The notes beneath the pieces were generated by a model that made no database searches, had not been told where the DNA came from, and worked only from the letters and a program-made list of their open reading frames with translations. Below, one piece after another: positions 34,206 to 42,329 of a stretch of 64,000 nt of DNA. Position 1 is the first letter of the stretch; every line of letters starts with the position of its first letter. Source of the stretch: Streptomyces sp. NBC_01255 (lineage in GTDB: Bacteria > Actinomycetota > Actinomycetes > Streptomycetales > Streptomycetaceae); the NCBI RefSeq assembly GCF_036226445.1, contig NZ_CP108474.1:2294001-2358000 (forward strand). The letters run 5' to 3'. Both the position numbers and the translations under genes were made by a program.

Positions 34206-35465
34206 ATGTCCCGTTCACGACGCGATCCCGCGCGCACGCCGCTGCGCGCCCCCCGCTCCGTACCCACCCTGCTGCGCGGCCGGCCGCTCACCGCGGCCGT
34301 GCTCACGGCCGCCGCCGCCCTCACCGCCGTACCGGCACTGGCCCCGGCGGCCACCGCCAACGAGGGGAATCCGACCGTACTGAGCTGGGGCGCGGGCCGT
34401 ACCGGCCAGCTCGGCAACGGCACCCTGAGCGACAGCCTCAGCCCGGCCTCGGTCACCAGTCTCTTCCGAGGCGACGTCGACCAGCTCTCGGCCGGCGGCA
34501 CCTCCTCGTCCGACTCCTTCGCCCTCGCCCGGACGGACAAGACGGTCAAGTCCTGGGGCCACAACTCCTCGGGCCAGCTCGGCAACGGCGGCAACGCCAA
34601 CCAGACCGTGCCCACCACCGTCCCGCGCCTGAACAACATCAAGGACGTGGCGGCGGGCGGAAAGCACGCCCTCGCCCTCAACACCTCCGGTCAGGTCTAC
34701 TCCTGGGGCGACAACTCCTACGGCCAGCTCGGAAACAACCGCACCGGCGACAGCCGCACCGTCCCCGACCGCGTCCAGGGCATGCCCAGGGTCAAGCAGA
34801 TCTCGGCCGGCTGCGACTTCAGCCTCGCCCTCCTGGAGAACGGCAAGGTGTACGCCTGGGGCCGCGGCATCCACGGCCAGCTCGGCACCGGCAACCGCGC
34901 CACCAGCTCCGTGCCCCGGCAGGTGCTGGGTCTGGAGAACATCGTGGAGATCGACGCCGGCTGCCACCACGCCCTCGCGCTGACCGCCGACGACACGGTC
35001 AAGTCCTGGGGCTACAACCTCTACGGCCAGCTCGGCAACTCCTCCACCAAGTCCTCCACCCTCCCCGTCGACGTCGACTGGGTGGAAGGCGTCTCCGACA
35101 TCGAGGCGGGCGCGCACCACAACTACGTGCGGACGAGCGACAGCCACGTCTGGGGCTGGGGCAACAACCAGTACGGCCAGCTCCTGGAGAGCGACGTGGC
35201 CTCCGACGCCAACGTCTCCCGCACCAACCGCACGGCCCCCGTCGAGATCCCGCGTCTGGAAGGAGTCCAGCACCTCGCAGCGGGTGCCCGGCACGGCGTC
35301 GCGGTCACCGCTGACGACGTCTTCACCTGGGGCCACAACGGCGAGGGCCAGCTCGGCAACGGCACGACGGACTCGCAGTACGAGCTGGTGAGGATCCTCA
35401 CCGAGGGCTCGGCGATCAAGGCGATGGCCGTCTCATTGGGCGGCAACACGACGTACGCGTACTGA
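34206..35465 (+). CDS. Secreted RCC1-repeat seven-bladed propeller (copy 1)
   Basis: A 419-residue exported protein. A twin-arginine-like or long basic signal region (MSRSRRDPART..., hydrophobic LTAAVLTAAAALTAVPALAP) precedes the mature protein at about residue 50. Seven RCC1 repeats follow, each with a WGxNxxGQLG-type turn (for example WGHNSSGQLGNG, WGDNSYGQLGNN, WGYNLYGQLGNS), and several blades carry AGCxxxLAL. The protein ends TTYAY; the two downstream paralogues also end AY. The ATG at 34206 has AAGGAGA eight to nine bases upstream. No other domain is present. Function unknown; BLIP-II of Streptomyces shows that this secreted fold can inhibit enzymes. Confidence 0.85.
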   Translation: MSRSRRDPARTPLRAPRSVPTLLRGRPLTAAVLTAAAALTAVPALAPAATANEGNPTVLSWGAGRTGQLGNGTLSDSLSPASVTSLFRGDVDQLSAGGTSSSDSFALARTDKTVKSWGHNSSGQLGNGGNANQTVPTTVPRLNNIKDVAAGGKHALALNTSGQVYSWGDNSYGQLGNNRTGDSRTVPDRVQGMPRVKQISAGCDFSLALLENGKVYAWGRGIHGQLGTGNRATSSVPRQVLGLENIVEIDAGCHHALALTADDTVKSWGYNLYGQLGNSSTKSSTLPVDVDWVEGVSDIEAGAHHNYVRTSDSHVWGWGNNQYGQLLESDVASDANVSRTNRTAPVEIPRLEGVQHLAAGARHGVAVTADDVFTWGHNGEGQLGNGTTDSQYELVRILTEGSAIKAMAVSLGGNTTYAY

Positions 35466-35481
35466 GCGGGGGCGTGCTCCC

Positions 35482-36663
35482 ATGACGTACACGTACGTAC
35501 GGGCTCACGCTCGCGGTGTCGCCACGATCCTCGCCCTGGCGGCACTCATCGTGCCCCGCGCCGAAACCGCCGTCGCCGCCGAACCCCGGGACCCGTGGGT
35601 GCGGGCCTGGGGCGCGAACGCGGGCGGTCAGCTCGGCAACGGCACCACGGCCGACCAGCAGACCCCTGCGGCCGTCCAGGGACTCGCCCGCGCCTCCGTG
35701 CGCGAGCTGTCCGGCGGTGGGAACAACAGTGCCAACGCCTTCGCCGTGGCGCTCCTCTCCGACGGCACGGTCCAGTCCTGGGGCGGGAACCTCGCGGGCC
35801 AGCTCGGCGACGGCACGACCGTGAACCGGTCGTTCCCCGCCGCCGTGGCCGGACTCTCCGGGGTCACCGAGGTCTCCGCCGGTTTCCAGGCCGGCTACGC
35901 CGTCCGCGGCGGGCGGGTCCTCGCCTGGGGCGACAACACCTACGGCCAGCTCGGCGACGGCGGCACGACGTCGGCCACGCGACCCGTGCGGGTCCAGAGC
36001 CTGGACAAGGTGAAGGACGTCGCGGCCGGTTGCCAACACGCGGTCGCCCTCCGGGAGGACGGCACCGTCTGGACCTGGGGCCGTGCCAACAACGGCCAGC
36101 TCGGCCTGGGCGACACCACCGACCGGAACACCCCGAAACGGGTACCCGGCCTGACGGACGTCGTCGAGATCGCGACCGGCTGCAACCACGTGCTCGCCCG
36201 GCTCGCCGACGGCACCCTGCGGGCCTGGGGCTACAACGCCCACGGCCAGCTCGGCAACGGCAGCACCGAGGCCGGACCCTCGCCGGTCGAAGTACACCAT
36301 CTCGACGACGTGGCCCGGGTCTACGGCTGCGGCCACCACAGCTTCGCCGTGCTCGACGACGGCTCGGTCCGCACCTGGGGCTGGAACGGCCACGGCCAGC
36401 TCGGCGACGGCTCCACCACCTCCCGCACCACCCCGGTCCCCGTACCCGGTCTGGACGAGGTCACCGACATGGCCGGCGGCTGGGCGCACACCGTTGCCGC
36501 CCGCTCCGACGGCTCCGTCCTCGCCTGGGGCGAGAACGCGGCCGGCCAGCTCGGCGACGCCACCACCACCGGCTCCCCCACCCCGGTCACCGCGCTGCCC
36601 CCGGGCAGCGGCGCGACCCGCGTCTCGGCTACCGCCAACGGCAAGTCGAGCTACGCCTACTGA
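35482..36663 (+). CDS. Secreted RCC1-repeat seven-bladed propeller (copy 2)
   Basis: A 393-residue paralogue starting 16 bp after copy 1. Signal peptide about 1-33 (LALAALIVPRAETAVAAEP). Seven RCC1 blades (WGANAGGQLGNG, WGGNLAGQLGDG, WGDNTYGQLGDG, WGRANNGQLGLG, WGYNAHGQLGNG, WGWNGHGQLGDG, WGENAAGQLGDA), with VAAGCQHAVAL and IATGCNHVLAR giving cysteines on neighbouring blades. It ends KSSYAY. It is closer to copy 3 (shared DPWVRAWGxNAxGQLGNG start and LPPGSG near the end) than to copy 1. The ribosome binding site is weak, so coupling to copy 1 is likely. Confidence 0.85.
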   Translation: MTYTYVRAHARGVATILALAALIVPRAETAVAAEPRDPWVRAWGANAGGQLGNGTTADQQTPAAVQGLARASVRELSGGGNNSANAFAVALLSDGTVQSWGGNLAGQLGDGTTVNRSFPAAVAGLSGVTEVSAGFQAGYAVRGGRVLAWGDNTYGQLGDGGTTSATRPVRVQSLDKVKDVAAGCQHAVALREDGTVWTWGRANNGQLGLGDTTDRNTPKRVPGLTDVVEIATGCNHVLARLADGTLRAWGYNAHGQLGNGSTEAGPSPVEVHHLDDVARVYGCGHHSFAVLDDGSVRTWGWNGHGQLGDGSTTSRTTPVPVPGLDEVTDMAGGWAHTVAARSDGSVLAWGENAAGQLGDATTTGSPTPVTALPPGSGATRVSATANGKSSYAY

Positions 36664-36677
36664 CCTGGAAGGTCCCC

Positions 36678-37871
36678 ATGCACCACAGCAAGCGCATCAC
36701 CCTGCTCACAGCTCTCACGGCGGCCACCGCCCTCGCCGCCCCCTGCCTCTCCGCCCACGCCGCCGCCGGCACCGACCCCTGGGTCCGCGCCTGGGGCGAG
36801 AACGCCCAGGGCCAGCTCGGCAACGGCGCCGTCCTCGCCCAGCAGACCCCCACCGCCGTCACCGGCATCACCCGCGACGACGTCCGCGAGCTCTCCGGAG
36901 GCGGTGGTGGCGTCGCCGCGGCCGCCAACCCCTTCGCCGTCGCCCTCCTCAAGGACGGCACCGTCAAGAGCTGGGGCTCCAACACCACCGGCCAGCTCGG
37001 CAACGGCACCCTCACCGCCCAGAGCTTCCCGGCCACCGTCGCCGGTCTCTCCGGGGTGAGCGAGATCTCCGCCGGCTCCAACCACGTCCTCGCAGTCAAG
37101 GGCGGCCGCGTCCTGGCCTGGGGCAGCAACGCCTCGAAGCAGCTGGGCACCGGCCTGGACGCCACCAACCCGTACAGGACACCGATCCCCGTGCAGAGCC
37201 TGGACCAGGTCAAGGACGTCGGCGCGGGCTGCGACTTCAGCGTCGCCCTGCGTCAGGACGGCACGGTCTGGACCTGGGGCGCCTTCGCCAACGGGCGGCT
37301 CGGCACCGGCAGCACCGCCAACCGCGAGACGCCGCAGAAGGTCGCCGACCTCGAGAACGTCGAAGCGATCGCGGTGGGCTGCGACCACGTCCTCGCGCTG
37401 ACCGCCGACAACACGATCAAGGCCTGGGGCAAGAACACCGAGGGCCAGGTCGGCAACGACTCCGTCACCGAGGCGCCCAGGCCCGTCGACGTCGCCTACC
37501 TGGACGCGGTGGCCCGGATCTTCGCCACCTCGGGGTCCTCCTTCGCCGTCCTCGACGACGGCAGTGTGGCCGGCTGGGGCAAGAACACCGACCGGCAGCT
37601 CGGCGACGGCACGAACGCCAACCGCACCACCCCGGTCGTCCTGGACAGCCTCAGGGGCGTGCAGGACATCGCGGGCGGCGCCGACTTCACCCTGGCCGCG
37701 CTGGACGACGGTTCGGTGATCGGCTGGGGCGCCAACGCGGCCGCCCAGCTGGGCGACGGCTCCACCACCGCGCCCGCCTCGCCCCCCGGCACCACCGTCG
37801 CCCTCCCGCCGGGCAGTGGCATCACCCACGTCACGACGACGAAGACGGGCAAGTCCGGCTTCGCCTACTGA
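36678..37871 (+). CDS. Secreted RCC1-repeat seven-bladed propeller (copy 3)
   Basis: A 397-residue paralogue, 14 bp after copy 2, with GGAAGG five bases before its ATG. Signal peptide about 1-31 (LAAPCLSAHAAAG). Seven blades, more diverged in the second half (WGSNASKQLGTG, WGAFANGRLGTG, WGKNTEGQVGND, WGKNTDRQLGDG). It contains a glycine run in blade one (GGGGGVAAAANPF) and ends KSGFAY. A hairpin follows the stop, closing the three-gene set. The divergence pattern suggests duplication followed by change of a binding surface rather than recent amplification. Confidence 0.85.
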   Translation: MHHSKRITLLTALTAATALAAPCLSAHAAAGTDPWVRAWGENAQGQLGNGAVLAQQTPTAVTGITRDDVRELSGGGGGVAAAANPFAVALLKDGTVKSWGSNTTGQLGNGTLTAQSFPATVAGLSGVSEISAGSNHVLAVKGGRVLAWGSNASKQLGTGLDATNPYRTPIPVQSLDQVKDVGAGCDFSVALRQDGTVWTWGAFANGRLGTGSTANRETPQKVADLENVEAIAVGCDHVLALTADNTIKAWGKNTEGQVGNDSVTEAPRPVDVAYLDAVARIFATSGSSFAVLDDGSVAGWGKNTDRQLGDGTNANRTTPVVLDSLRGVQDIAGGADFTLAALDDGSVIGWGANAAAQLGDGSTTAPASPPGTTVALPPGSGITHVTTTKTGKSGFAY

Positions 37872-37886
37872 CACCGGGTGACACCT

Positions 37887-37916
37887 CGCGCGGGGGCCCT
37901 CGCCGGCCCCCGCGCG
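37887..37916 (+). terminator. Hairpin after the RCC1 genes
   Basis: A 12-bp perfect stem (37887-37898 with 37905-37916) with a six-base loop, 15 bases after the third propeller gene. Confidence 0.82.
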
Positions 37917-37975
37917 AATGCCTCACACCGCCCGTCCCTGGCCAGCGGCGGCGGTGAGCTGGCAGGATCGCCCCC

Positions 37976-38974
37976 ATGCCCGCCTCCCTCTCCCGTGCCG
38001 CCCGCCGCCGACTGACGGCGCTCTCGGCCGCACTGCTCGTGGTGTGCGGAGTGCTCGTGTGGTGGCTGGTTCCTTTCGGCTCCCCCGTCCCGAGCGGCTC
38101 GGTCACCTTCAGTACGGGTGTCCCCACCGGCGTCTACCAGCAGTACGGAGAGCTCCTCAAGAAGGCCCTCGCGGAGGATCTTCCCGAGGTGTCGATACGG
38201 CTCACGGACAGCGAGGGATCCCAGCAGAACCTGGCCCGCGTGGCCTCGGGCGAGGCGGACTTCACGGTCGCGACGGCCGACGCGGTCGCCCAGTACCAGC
38301 GCGAGCGCAAGCCCGGCTTCGAGCGGCTGCGTGGCTGCGCCCGGCTGTACGACGACTACGTCCAGCTGGTGGTGCGCGAGGGCTCGACGATCCGGACGGT
38401 GCAGGACCTGCGCGGGCTGCGGGTCGGGGTCGGCCAGGACGGGTCCGGCGTGCGACTGATCGCCGACCGGGTCCTCGCGGCGGCCGGCCTCACTCCCGCA
38501 CGGGACGTCGAAGCGGTCTCGGCGGGCATCGACACGATGCCGGGGCACCTGGAGAGCGGCGACCTGGACGCCTTCTTCTGGTCCGGCGGCCTGCCCACCC
38601 ATGCCGTGCAGGCTCTGTCCGAGCGCTTCGCGATCCGGCTGATCCCGCTGGACACGGCCCTGGTCGACCGGCTGCACGACGTCGGCGAGTCGACCCGCCA
38701 CTACCGGTCGGCGGTAATACCGGCCGACGCGTACGCGAAGGCGCAGGACGGTCAGCCGGTCGGGACACTGGCCGTGGCGAACCTCCTGGTCACGACGGTC
38801 GAGGCCGATCCGGACCTGGTGGAGGGCTTCACCCGTACGGTGATCAGGAGCCGCGACGTGATCGGCGGCCAGGTCCACCCGGCCCAGCTGGTGGACCTGC
38901 GGACCGCCGTCTACACGGAACCCCTGCCCCTCCACGAGGGCGCCCGCCGCTACTACCGCTCGGTGAAACCCTGA
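37976..38974 (+). CDS. TAXI-family (TRAP-type) solute receptor
   Basis: A 332-residue extracytoplasmic solute-binding protein of the TAXI group. One N-terminal membrane anchor (about 12-33, LSAALLVVCGVLVWWLVPFG) without a lipobox. The fold is recognised from VTFSTGVPTGVYQQYGELL, GSQQNLARVASGEADFTVAT, LRGLRVGVGQDGSGVRLIAD and SGDLDAFFWSGGLPT. TRAP permease subunits are not encoded nearby. Instead it is convergent with a two-component system, so it may feed a sensor. Ligand unknown; family members bind glutamate and other small acids. Confidence 0.85.
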   Translation: MPASLSRAARRRLTALSAALLVVCGVLVWWLVPFGSPVPSGSVTFSTGVPTGVYQQYGELLKKALAEDLPEVSIRLTDSEGSQQNLARVASGEADFTVATADAVAQYQRERKPGFERLRGCARLYDDYVQLVVREGSTIRTVQDLRGLRVGVGQDGSGVRLIADRVLAAAGLTPARDVEAVSAGIDTMPGHLESGDLDAFFWSGGLPTHAVQALSERFAIRLIPLDTALVDRLHDVGESTRHYRSAVIPADAYAKAQDGQPVGTLAVANLLVTTVEADPDLVEGFTRTVIRSRDVIGGQVHPAQLVDLRTAVYTEPLPLHEGARRYYRSVKP

Positions 38975-39049
38975 CCTCGGCAGGCCTCAGGGCTGTCCCG
39001 TAAATGGTCTGGGCACCGGACCGTATCCGAAACGCCGGCGCACCATGCT

Positions 39050-40450
39050 TCAGGCACCGCGAAGGATGCGCGGAACGGTGACCGTCACCCGCAGGCCGTG
39101 GGGTTCGTTCGGGGCGAACGCGATGCCGCCGCCGCCCGCTGTGAGCAGGACGCGGGTGATCGAGAGGCCGAGGCCCGATCCCTTGACGTTCTGGTGCCGG
39201 CCGGAGCGCCAGAAACGGTCGCCGACCCGGCCGAGCTCTTCCTCCGTGAGGCCGGGCCCGTGGTCGGCGACGACGACGGCGACGCCCTCCCCGCCGGACA
39301 CGACCGAAACCGTGACCGAGACCTCTTCCCCGGCCGGGGTGAACTTCAGCGCGTTGTCGATCACCGCGTCCAGCGCGCTGGAGAGCGCCACCGGGTCCGC
39401 CCAGGCCGTGGCCGCCCCGCACTCCCCGGTCAGCCGGACGCCCTTGTCGTCGGCGACCGGCCGCCAGGACGCGACCCGCTCCGCCGCGAGCGCGCCGACG
39501 TCGGTGAGCCGCAGCTCGGCCGCCACGTGCTCGGCGAGCGCCAGGTCGAGGAGGTCGTCGAGGACCTGCGCGAGGCGCTTGCCCTCGGTCCGTACGGAGG
39601 CGATCTCCTCGTTGCCCTCGGGGAGTTCGAGGGCGAGGAGCTCGATCCGCAGCAGCAGCGCGGCCAGTGGGTTGCGCAACTGGTGGGAGGCGTCGGCGAC
39701 GAAGGCCCGCTGCTGTTCGAGCGCCTCCTCGACGTTGTCGGCCATCTCGTTGAACGAGTCGGCGAGACGCCGTAGTTCCGGAGGTCCACCGGCCGCGGCG
39801 ACCCGCGAGTTCATCCGTCCGGTCGCGATGTCGTGGGTGACGGAGTCGAGGACGCGGACCGGCCGCAGGACCCAGCCGGTGAGCCGGAAGGCGGCGCCGA
39901 TGGCCACCAGCATCGCCACCGCCTCGCCCGCGAAGATCAGCAGCCAGCCGCGCAGGATGCGGGAGCGGAGCTGCCCGGTGGGCGAGTCGGTGACGACGAC
40001 GGCGACGACGTCTCCGTCCCGGACGACCGGGGAGGCGATGGTGAGCCGTGCGTCGCCCTGCCAGGGCCAGACCTGCGGCGGGTTGTGACTGCGGCGCCCG
40101 AGCAGCGCCTCCCGGAAGGCGCGGCGGCCCTCCCCCTCGTACGGGACGACCCAGTCCTCGGGGGCGGCGGCCATGGAGCGGTCGTCGCGGTAGAAGATGC
40201 CGGCACGGATGCCGTACACGTCGTGGTAGCTGGCGAGTTCGCCGTTGAGGGTGGTGCGCCGCTCGTCGGTGCCGGGGCTGCTCTCGCTGACGAACTGGGC
40301 GAGGGCGGCGAAGCGGGCGGCGTCGTCGAGCCGGTCGACGACGACCCGCTGCTGCTCGGAGGCGGCGAGGCTGGCGGCGAGCGGGAAGCCGAGAGCGAGC
40401 AGGACCCCGGCCATCAGGATGATGAGGAGCGGAAGGAGTCGGGTGCGCAC
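39050..40450 (-). CDS. OmpR-class sensor histidine kinase
   Basis: A 466-residue kinase. The first helix (LLPLLIILMAGVLLALGFPL) and second (about 168-190) bracket an extracellular sensor of about 135 residues. A HAMP domain contains RPVRVLDSVTHDIATGRM. HisKA has the acceptor in FVADASHQLRNPLAALLLRI (H256). HATPase motifs are DNALKFTPAGEE, ADHGPGLTEEEL and GSGLGLSI. It is encoded 18 bp after its response regulator. It is convergent with the TAXI receptor, which may present the ligand. Confidence 0.92.
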   Translation of the reverse strand: MRTRLLPLLIILMAGVLLALGFPLAASLAASEQQRVVVDRLDDAARFAALAQFVSESSPGTDERRTTLNGELASYHDVYGIRAGIFYRDDRSMAAAPEDWVVPYEGEGRRAFREALLGRRSHNPPQVWPWQGDARLTIASPVVRDGDVVAVVVTDSPTGQLRSRILRGWLLIFAGEAVAMLVAIGAAFRLTGWVLRPVRVLDSVTHDIATGRMNSRVAAAGGPPELRRLADSFNEMADNVEEALEQQRAFVADASHQLRNPLAALLLRIELLALELPEGNEEIASVRTEGKRLAQVLDDLLDLALAEHVAAELRLTDVGALAAERVASWRPVADDKGVRLTGECGAATAWADPVALSSALDAVIDNALKFTPAGEEVSVTVSVVSGGEGVAVVVADHGPGLTEEELGRVGDRFWRSGRHQNVKGSGLGLSITRVLLTAGGGGIAFAPNEPHGLRVTVTVPRILRGA

Positions 40451-40468
40451 GGGTGGACCGGCCGGGGG

Positions 40469-41185
40469 TTACGCGGCGGGGGCGACCAGGCGGTAGCCGA
40501 CGCCCCGCACGGTCTCGATCAGGGCGGGCATCCGCAGCTTGGAGCGCAGGGAGGCGACGTGCACCTCCAGGGTGCGGCCGGTCCCCTCCCAGCTGGTGCG
40601 CCAGACCTCGCTGATGATCTGCTCGCGGCGGAAGACGACCCCGGGACGCTGGGCGAGGAGCGCGAGCAGATCGAACTCCTTGCGGGTCAGGGGGACGGCC
40701 TCGCCCTCGACGCTGACCCGTCGGGTGGGCAGCTCGATGGTGACGGAGCCGAGCCGCAGCAGGGTCCCCTCGGCGGCTCCGGCGCCGCTCGCCGCCGTCT
40801 CCTCGGTTCCGGCGTTGCGGCGGCTTACGGCATGGATGCGGGCGAGGAGTTCGCCGGTGTCGTAGGGCTTGACGACGTAGTCGTCGGCGCCGAGGTTGAG
40901 GCCGTGGATCCGGGAACGCACGTCGCCGCGGGCCGTCACCATGATCACCGGGGTGGTGGTGAGCTTCCGGATGCGGCCGCAGACCTGGTAGCCGTCCTGG
41001 TCGGGGAGGCCGAGGTCGAGCAGGATCACCCCGAACGAGGGCCGCTCGCCCTGCGCGGTGGGCAGGACGGCCTGGAGCGCCTCCTCGCCGTTGCGGGCAT
41101 GGGTGACGGTGAAGCCGTGCCGGGCCAGGATGGCGGAGAGGGCGGCGGCGACGTGGTCGTCGTCCTCCACGAGCAGCAGTCGCAT
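40469..41185 (-). CDS. OmpR/PhoB-family response regulator
   Basis: A 238-residue regulator. The receiver has LVEDDDHV, D57 in ILLDLGLPDQDG and the conserved lysine in YVVKPYDTGELLARI. The winged-helix output domain includes VPLTRKEFDLLALLAQRPGV and RTLEVHVASLRSKL. The ATG at 41185 has an excellent GGAGGAGG site. Three 13-bp repeats lie directly upstream in the leader. The linker (about 125-142) is Ala/Gly/Thr-rich. It is co-transcribed with the kinase. Confidence 0.93.
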   Translation of the reverse strand: MRLLLVEDDDHVAAALSAILARHGFTVTHARNGEEALQAVLPTAQGERPSFGVILLDLGLPDQDGYQVCGRIRKLTTTPVIMVTARGDVRSRIHGLNLGADDYVVKPYDTGELLARIHAVSRRNAGTEETAASGAGAAEGTLLRLGSVTIELPTRRVSVEGEAVPLTRKEFDLLALLAQRPGVVFRREQIISEVWRTSWEGTGRTLEVHVASLRSKLRMPALIETVRGVGYRLVAPAA

Positions 41186-41200
41186 GCGTACCTCCTCCGT

Positions 41201-41239
41201 GATCTTCTTCCGGGATCTTCATCCGCGATCTTCTTGCGC
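41201..41239. repeat. 13-bp tandem repeat x3 in the response regulator leader
   Basis: Units 41201-41213, 41214-41226, 41227-41239, each beginning GATCTTC on the plus strand. On the coding strand each reads like an imperfect copy of the adjacent ribosome binding region (CCGGAAGAAGATC against ACGGAGGAGGTAC). Confidence 0.85.
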
Positions 41240-41426
41240 GCCTCGGCGGCGGCTCTCTGTGTACCAGGTGGTACCAGGGCATGAACGCCGATCACCGGTG
41301 TCACAGTCAAGTCTCCCCCTGTTACACCGACGTTTCTGTTATCCACCCGGTACGCCCGGGGCGTCGCGTTCACACGGTGTGTCCGTTTGCGACCGGATCG
41401 TTATCCTCAATTTCCGCTCAGATGTG

Positions 41427-41456
41427 ATGACGGTCGTCTCATCGGGTCTCTAGTGT
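41427..41456 (+). promoter_or_regulatory. Candidate housekeeping promoter of the glu operon
   Basis: A -35-like ATGACG (41427-41432), an 18-bp spacer and a -10-like TAGTGT (41451-41456), 34 bases before the gluA ATG. The rest of the 305-bp gap holds a GTACC-AGGT-GGTAC dyad (41261-41274). Confidence 0.5.
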
Positions 41457-41490
41457 CCTCCCCAACCGAGCAGGACGGAGCAAGAGGCCC

Positions 41491-42276
41491 ATGAGCGGAG
41501 TGTCAGTGTCCAAGGGTCCCGAGGACGCCCCGCGCAACGCGGACGACCTGGTCGTCCTGTCCGAGGTCAACAAGCACTTCGGCGCGTTGCACGTCCTCCA
41601 GGACATCGACCTGACGATCACCCGCGGCGAAGTCGTGGTCGTCATCGGACCTTCCGGGTCCGGCAAGTCGACGCTGTGCCGAACGATCAACCGGCTGGAG
41701 AGCATCGACTCCGGCACCATCACCATCGACGGCAAGCCGCTGCCCGCGGAGGGCAAGGAGCTCGCCCGACTGCGTTCCGATGTCGGCATGGTCTTCCAGT
41801 CGTTCAACCTCTTCGCGCACAAGACGGTGCTCGAGAACGTGATGCTGGGACAGATCAAGGTCCGGAAGACGGAGAAGAAGGCCGCAGAGACCAAGGCCCG
41901 CGCCCTGCTCGACCGTGTCGGGGTGGGCACCCAGGCGGACAAGTACCCGGCGCAGCTCTCCGGTGGCCAGCAGCAGCGCGTGGCGATCGCCCGTGCGCTC
42001 GCGATGGGCCCGAAGGTCATGCTGTTCGACGAGCCGACCTCCGCCCTCGACCCCGAGATGATCAACGAGGTCCTGGAGGTCATGCAGCAACTGGCCCAGG
42101 AGGGAATGACGATGGTCGTCGTCACCCACGAGATGGGCTTCGCCCGTTCCGCGGCGAACCGGGTCGTCTTCATGGCCGACGGACGCATCGTCGAGGAGGC
42201 GTCACCCGAGGAGTTCTTCAGCAACCCGCGCAGCGACCGGGCCAAGGATTTCCTCTCCAAGATCCTTCACCACTGA
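41491..42276 (+). CDS. gluA: Glutamate-type ABC transporter, ATP-binding subunit
   Basis: A 261-residue ATPase that powers polar amino-acid uptake. Walker [11 protein letters not shown]-loop [23 protein letters not shown] signature LSGGQQQR and Walker [15 protein letters not shown] are all intact. The N-terminus has a 20-residue extension before the ABC domain. It is first in a four-gene operon with a binding protein and two permeases, the order known for gluABCD in actinobacteria. The start is preceded by GAGCAAGAGG. Confidence 0.94.
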   Translation: MSGVSVSKGPEDAPRNADDLVVLSEVNKHFGALHVLQDIDLTITRGEVVVVIGPSGSGKSTLCRTINRLESIDSGTITIDGKPLPAEGKELARLRSDVGMVFQSFNLFAHKTVLENVMLGQIKVRKTEKKAAETKARALLDRVGVGTQADKYPAQLSGGQQQRVAIARALAMGPKVMLFDEPTSALDPEMINEVLEVMQQLAQEGMTMVVVTHEMGFARSAANRVVFMADGRIVEEASPEEFFSNPRSDRAKDFLSKILHH

Positions 42277-42329
42277 GCGAGTTCGGACCTATTCTTCCCA
42301 ACTCACGCCTACTCAAGGGACGTTCCACC

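Noticed and set aside
33562..34383. Plus-strand frame in the gap before the RCC1 genes
   Set aside because: Arg/Pro/Ser low complexity, overlaps the first RCC1 gene in another frame, no binding site.
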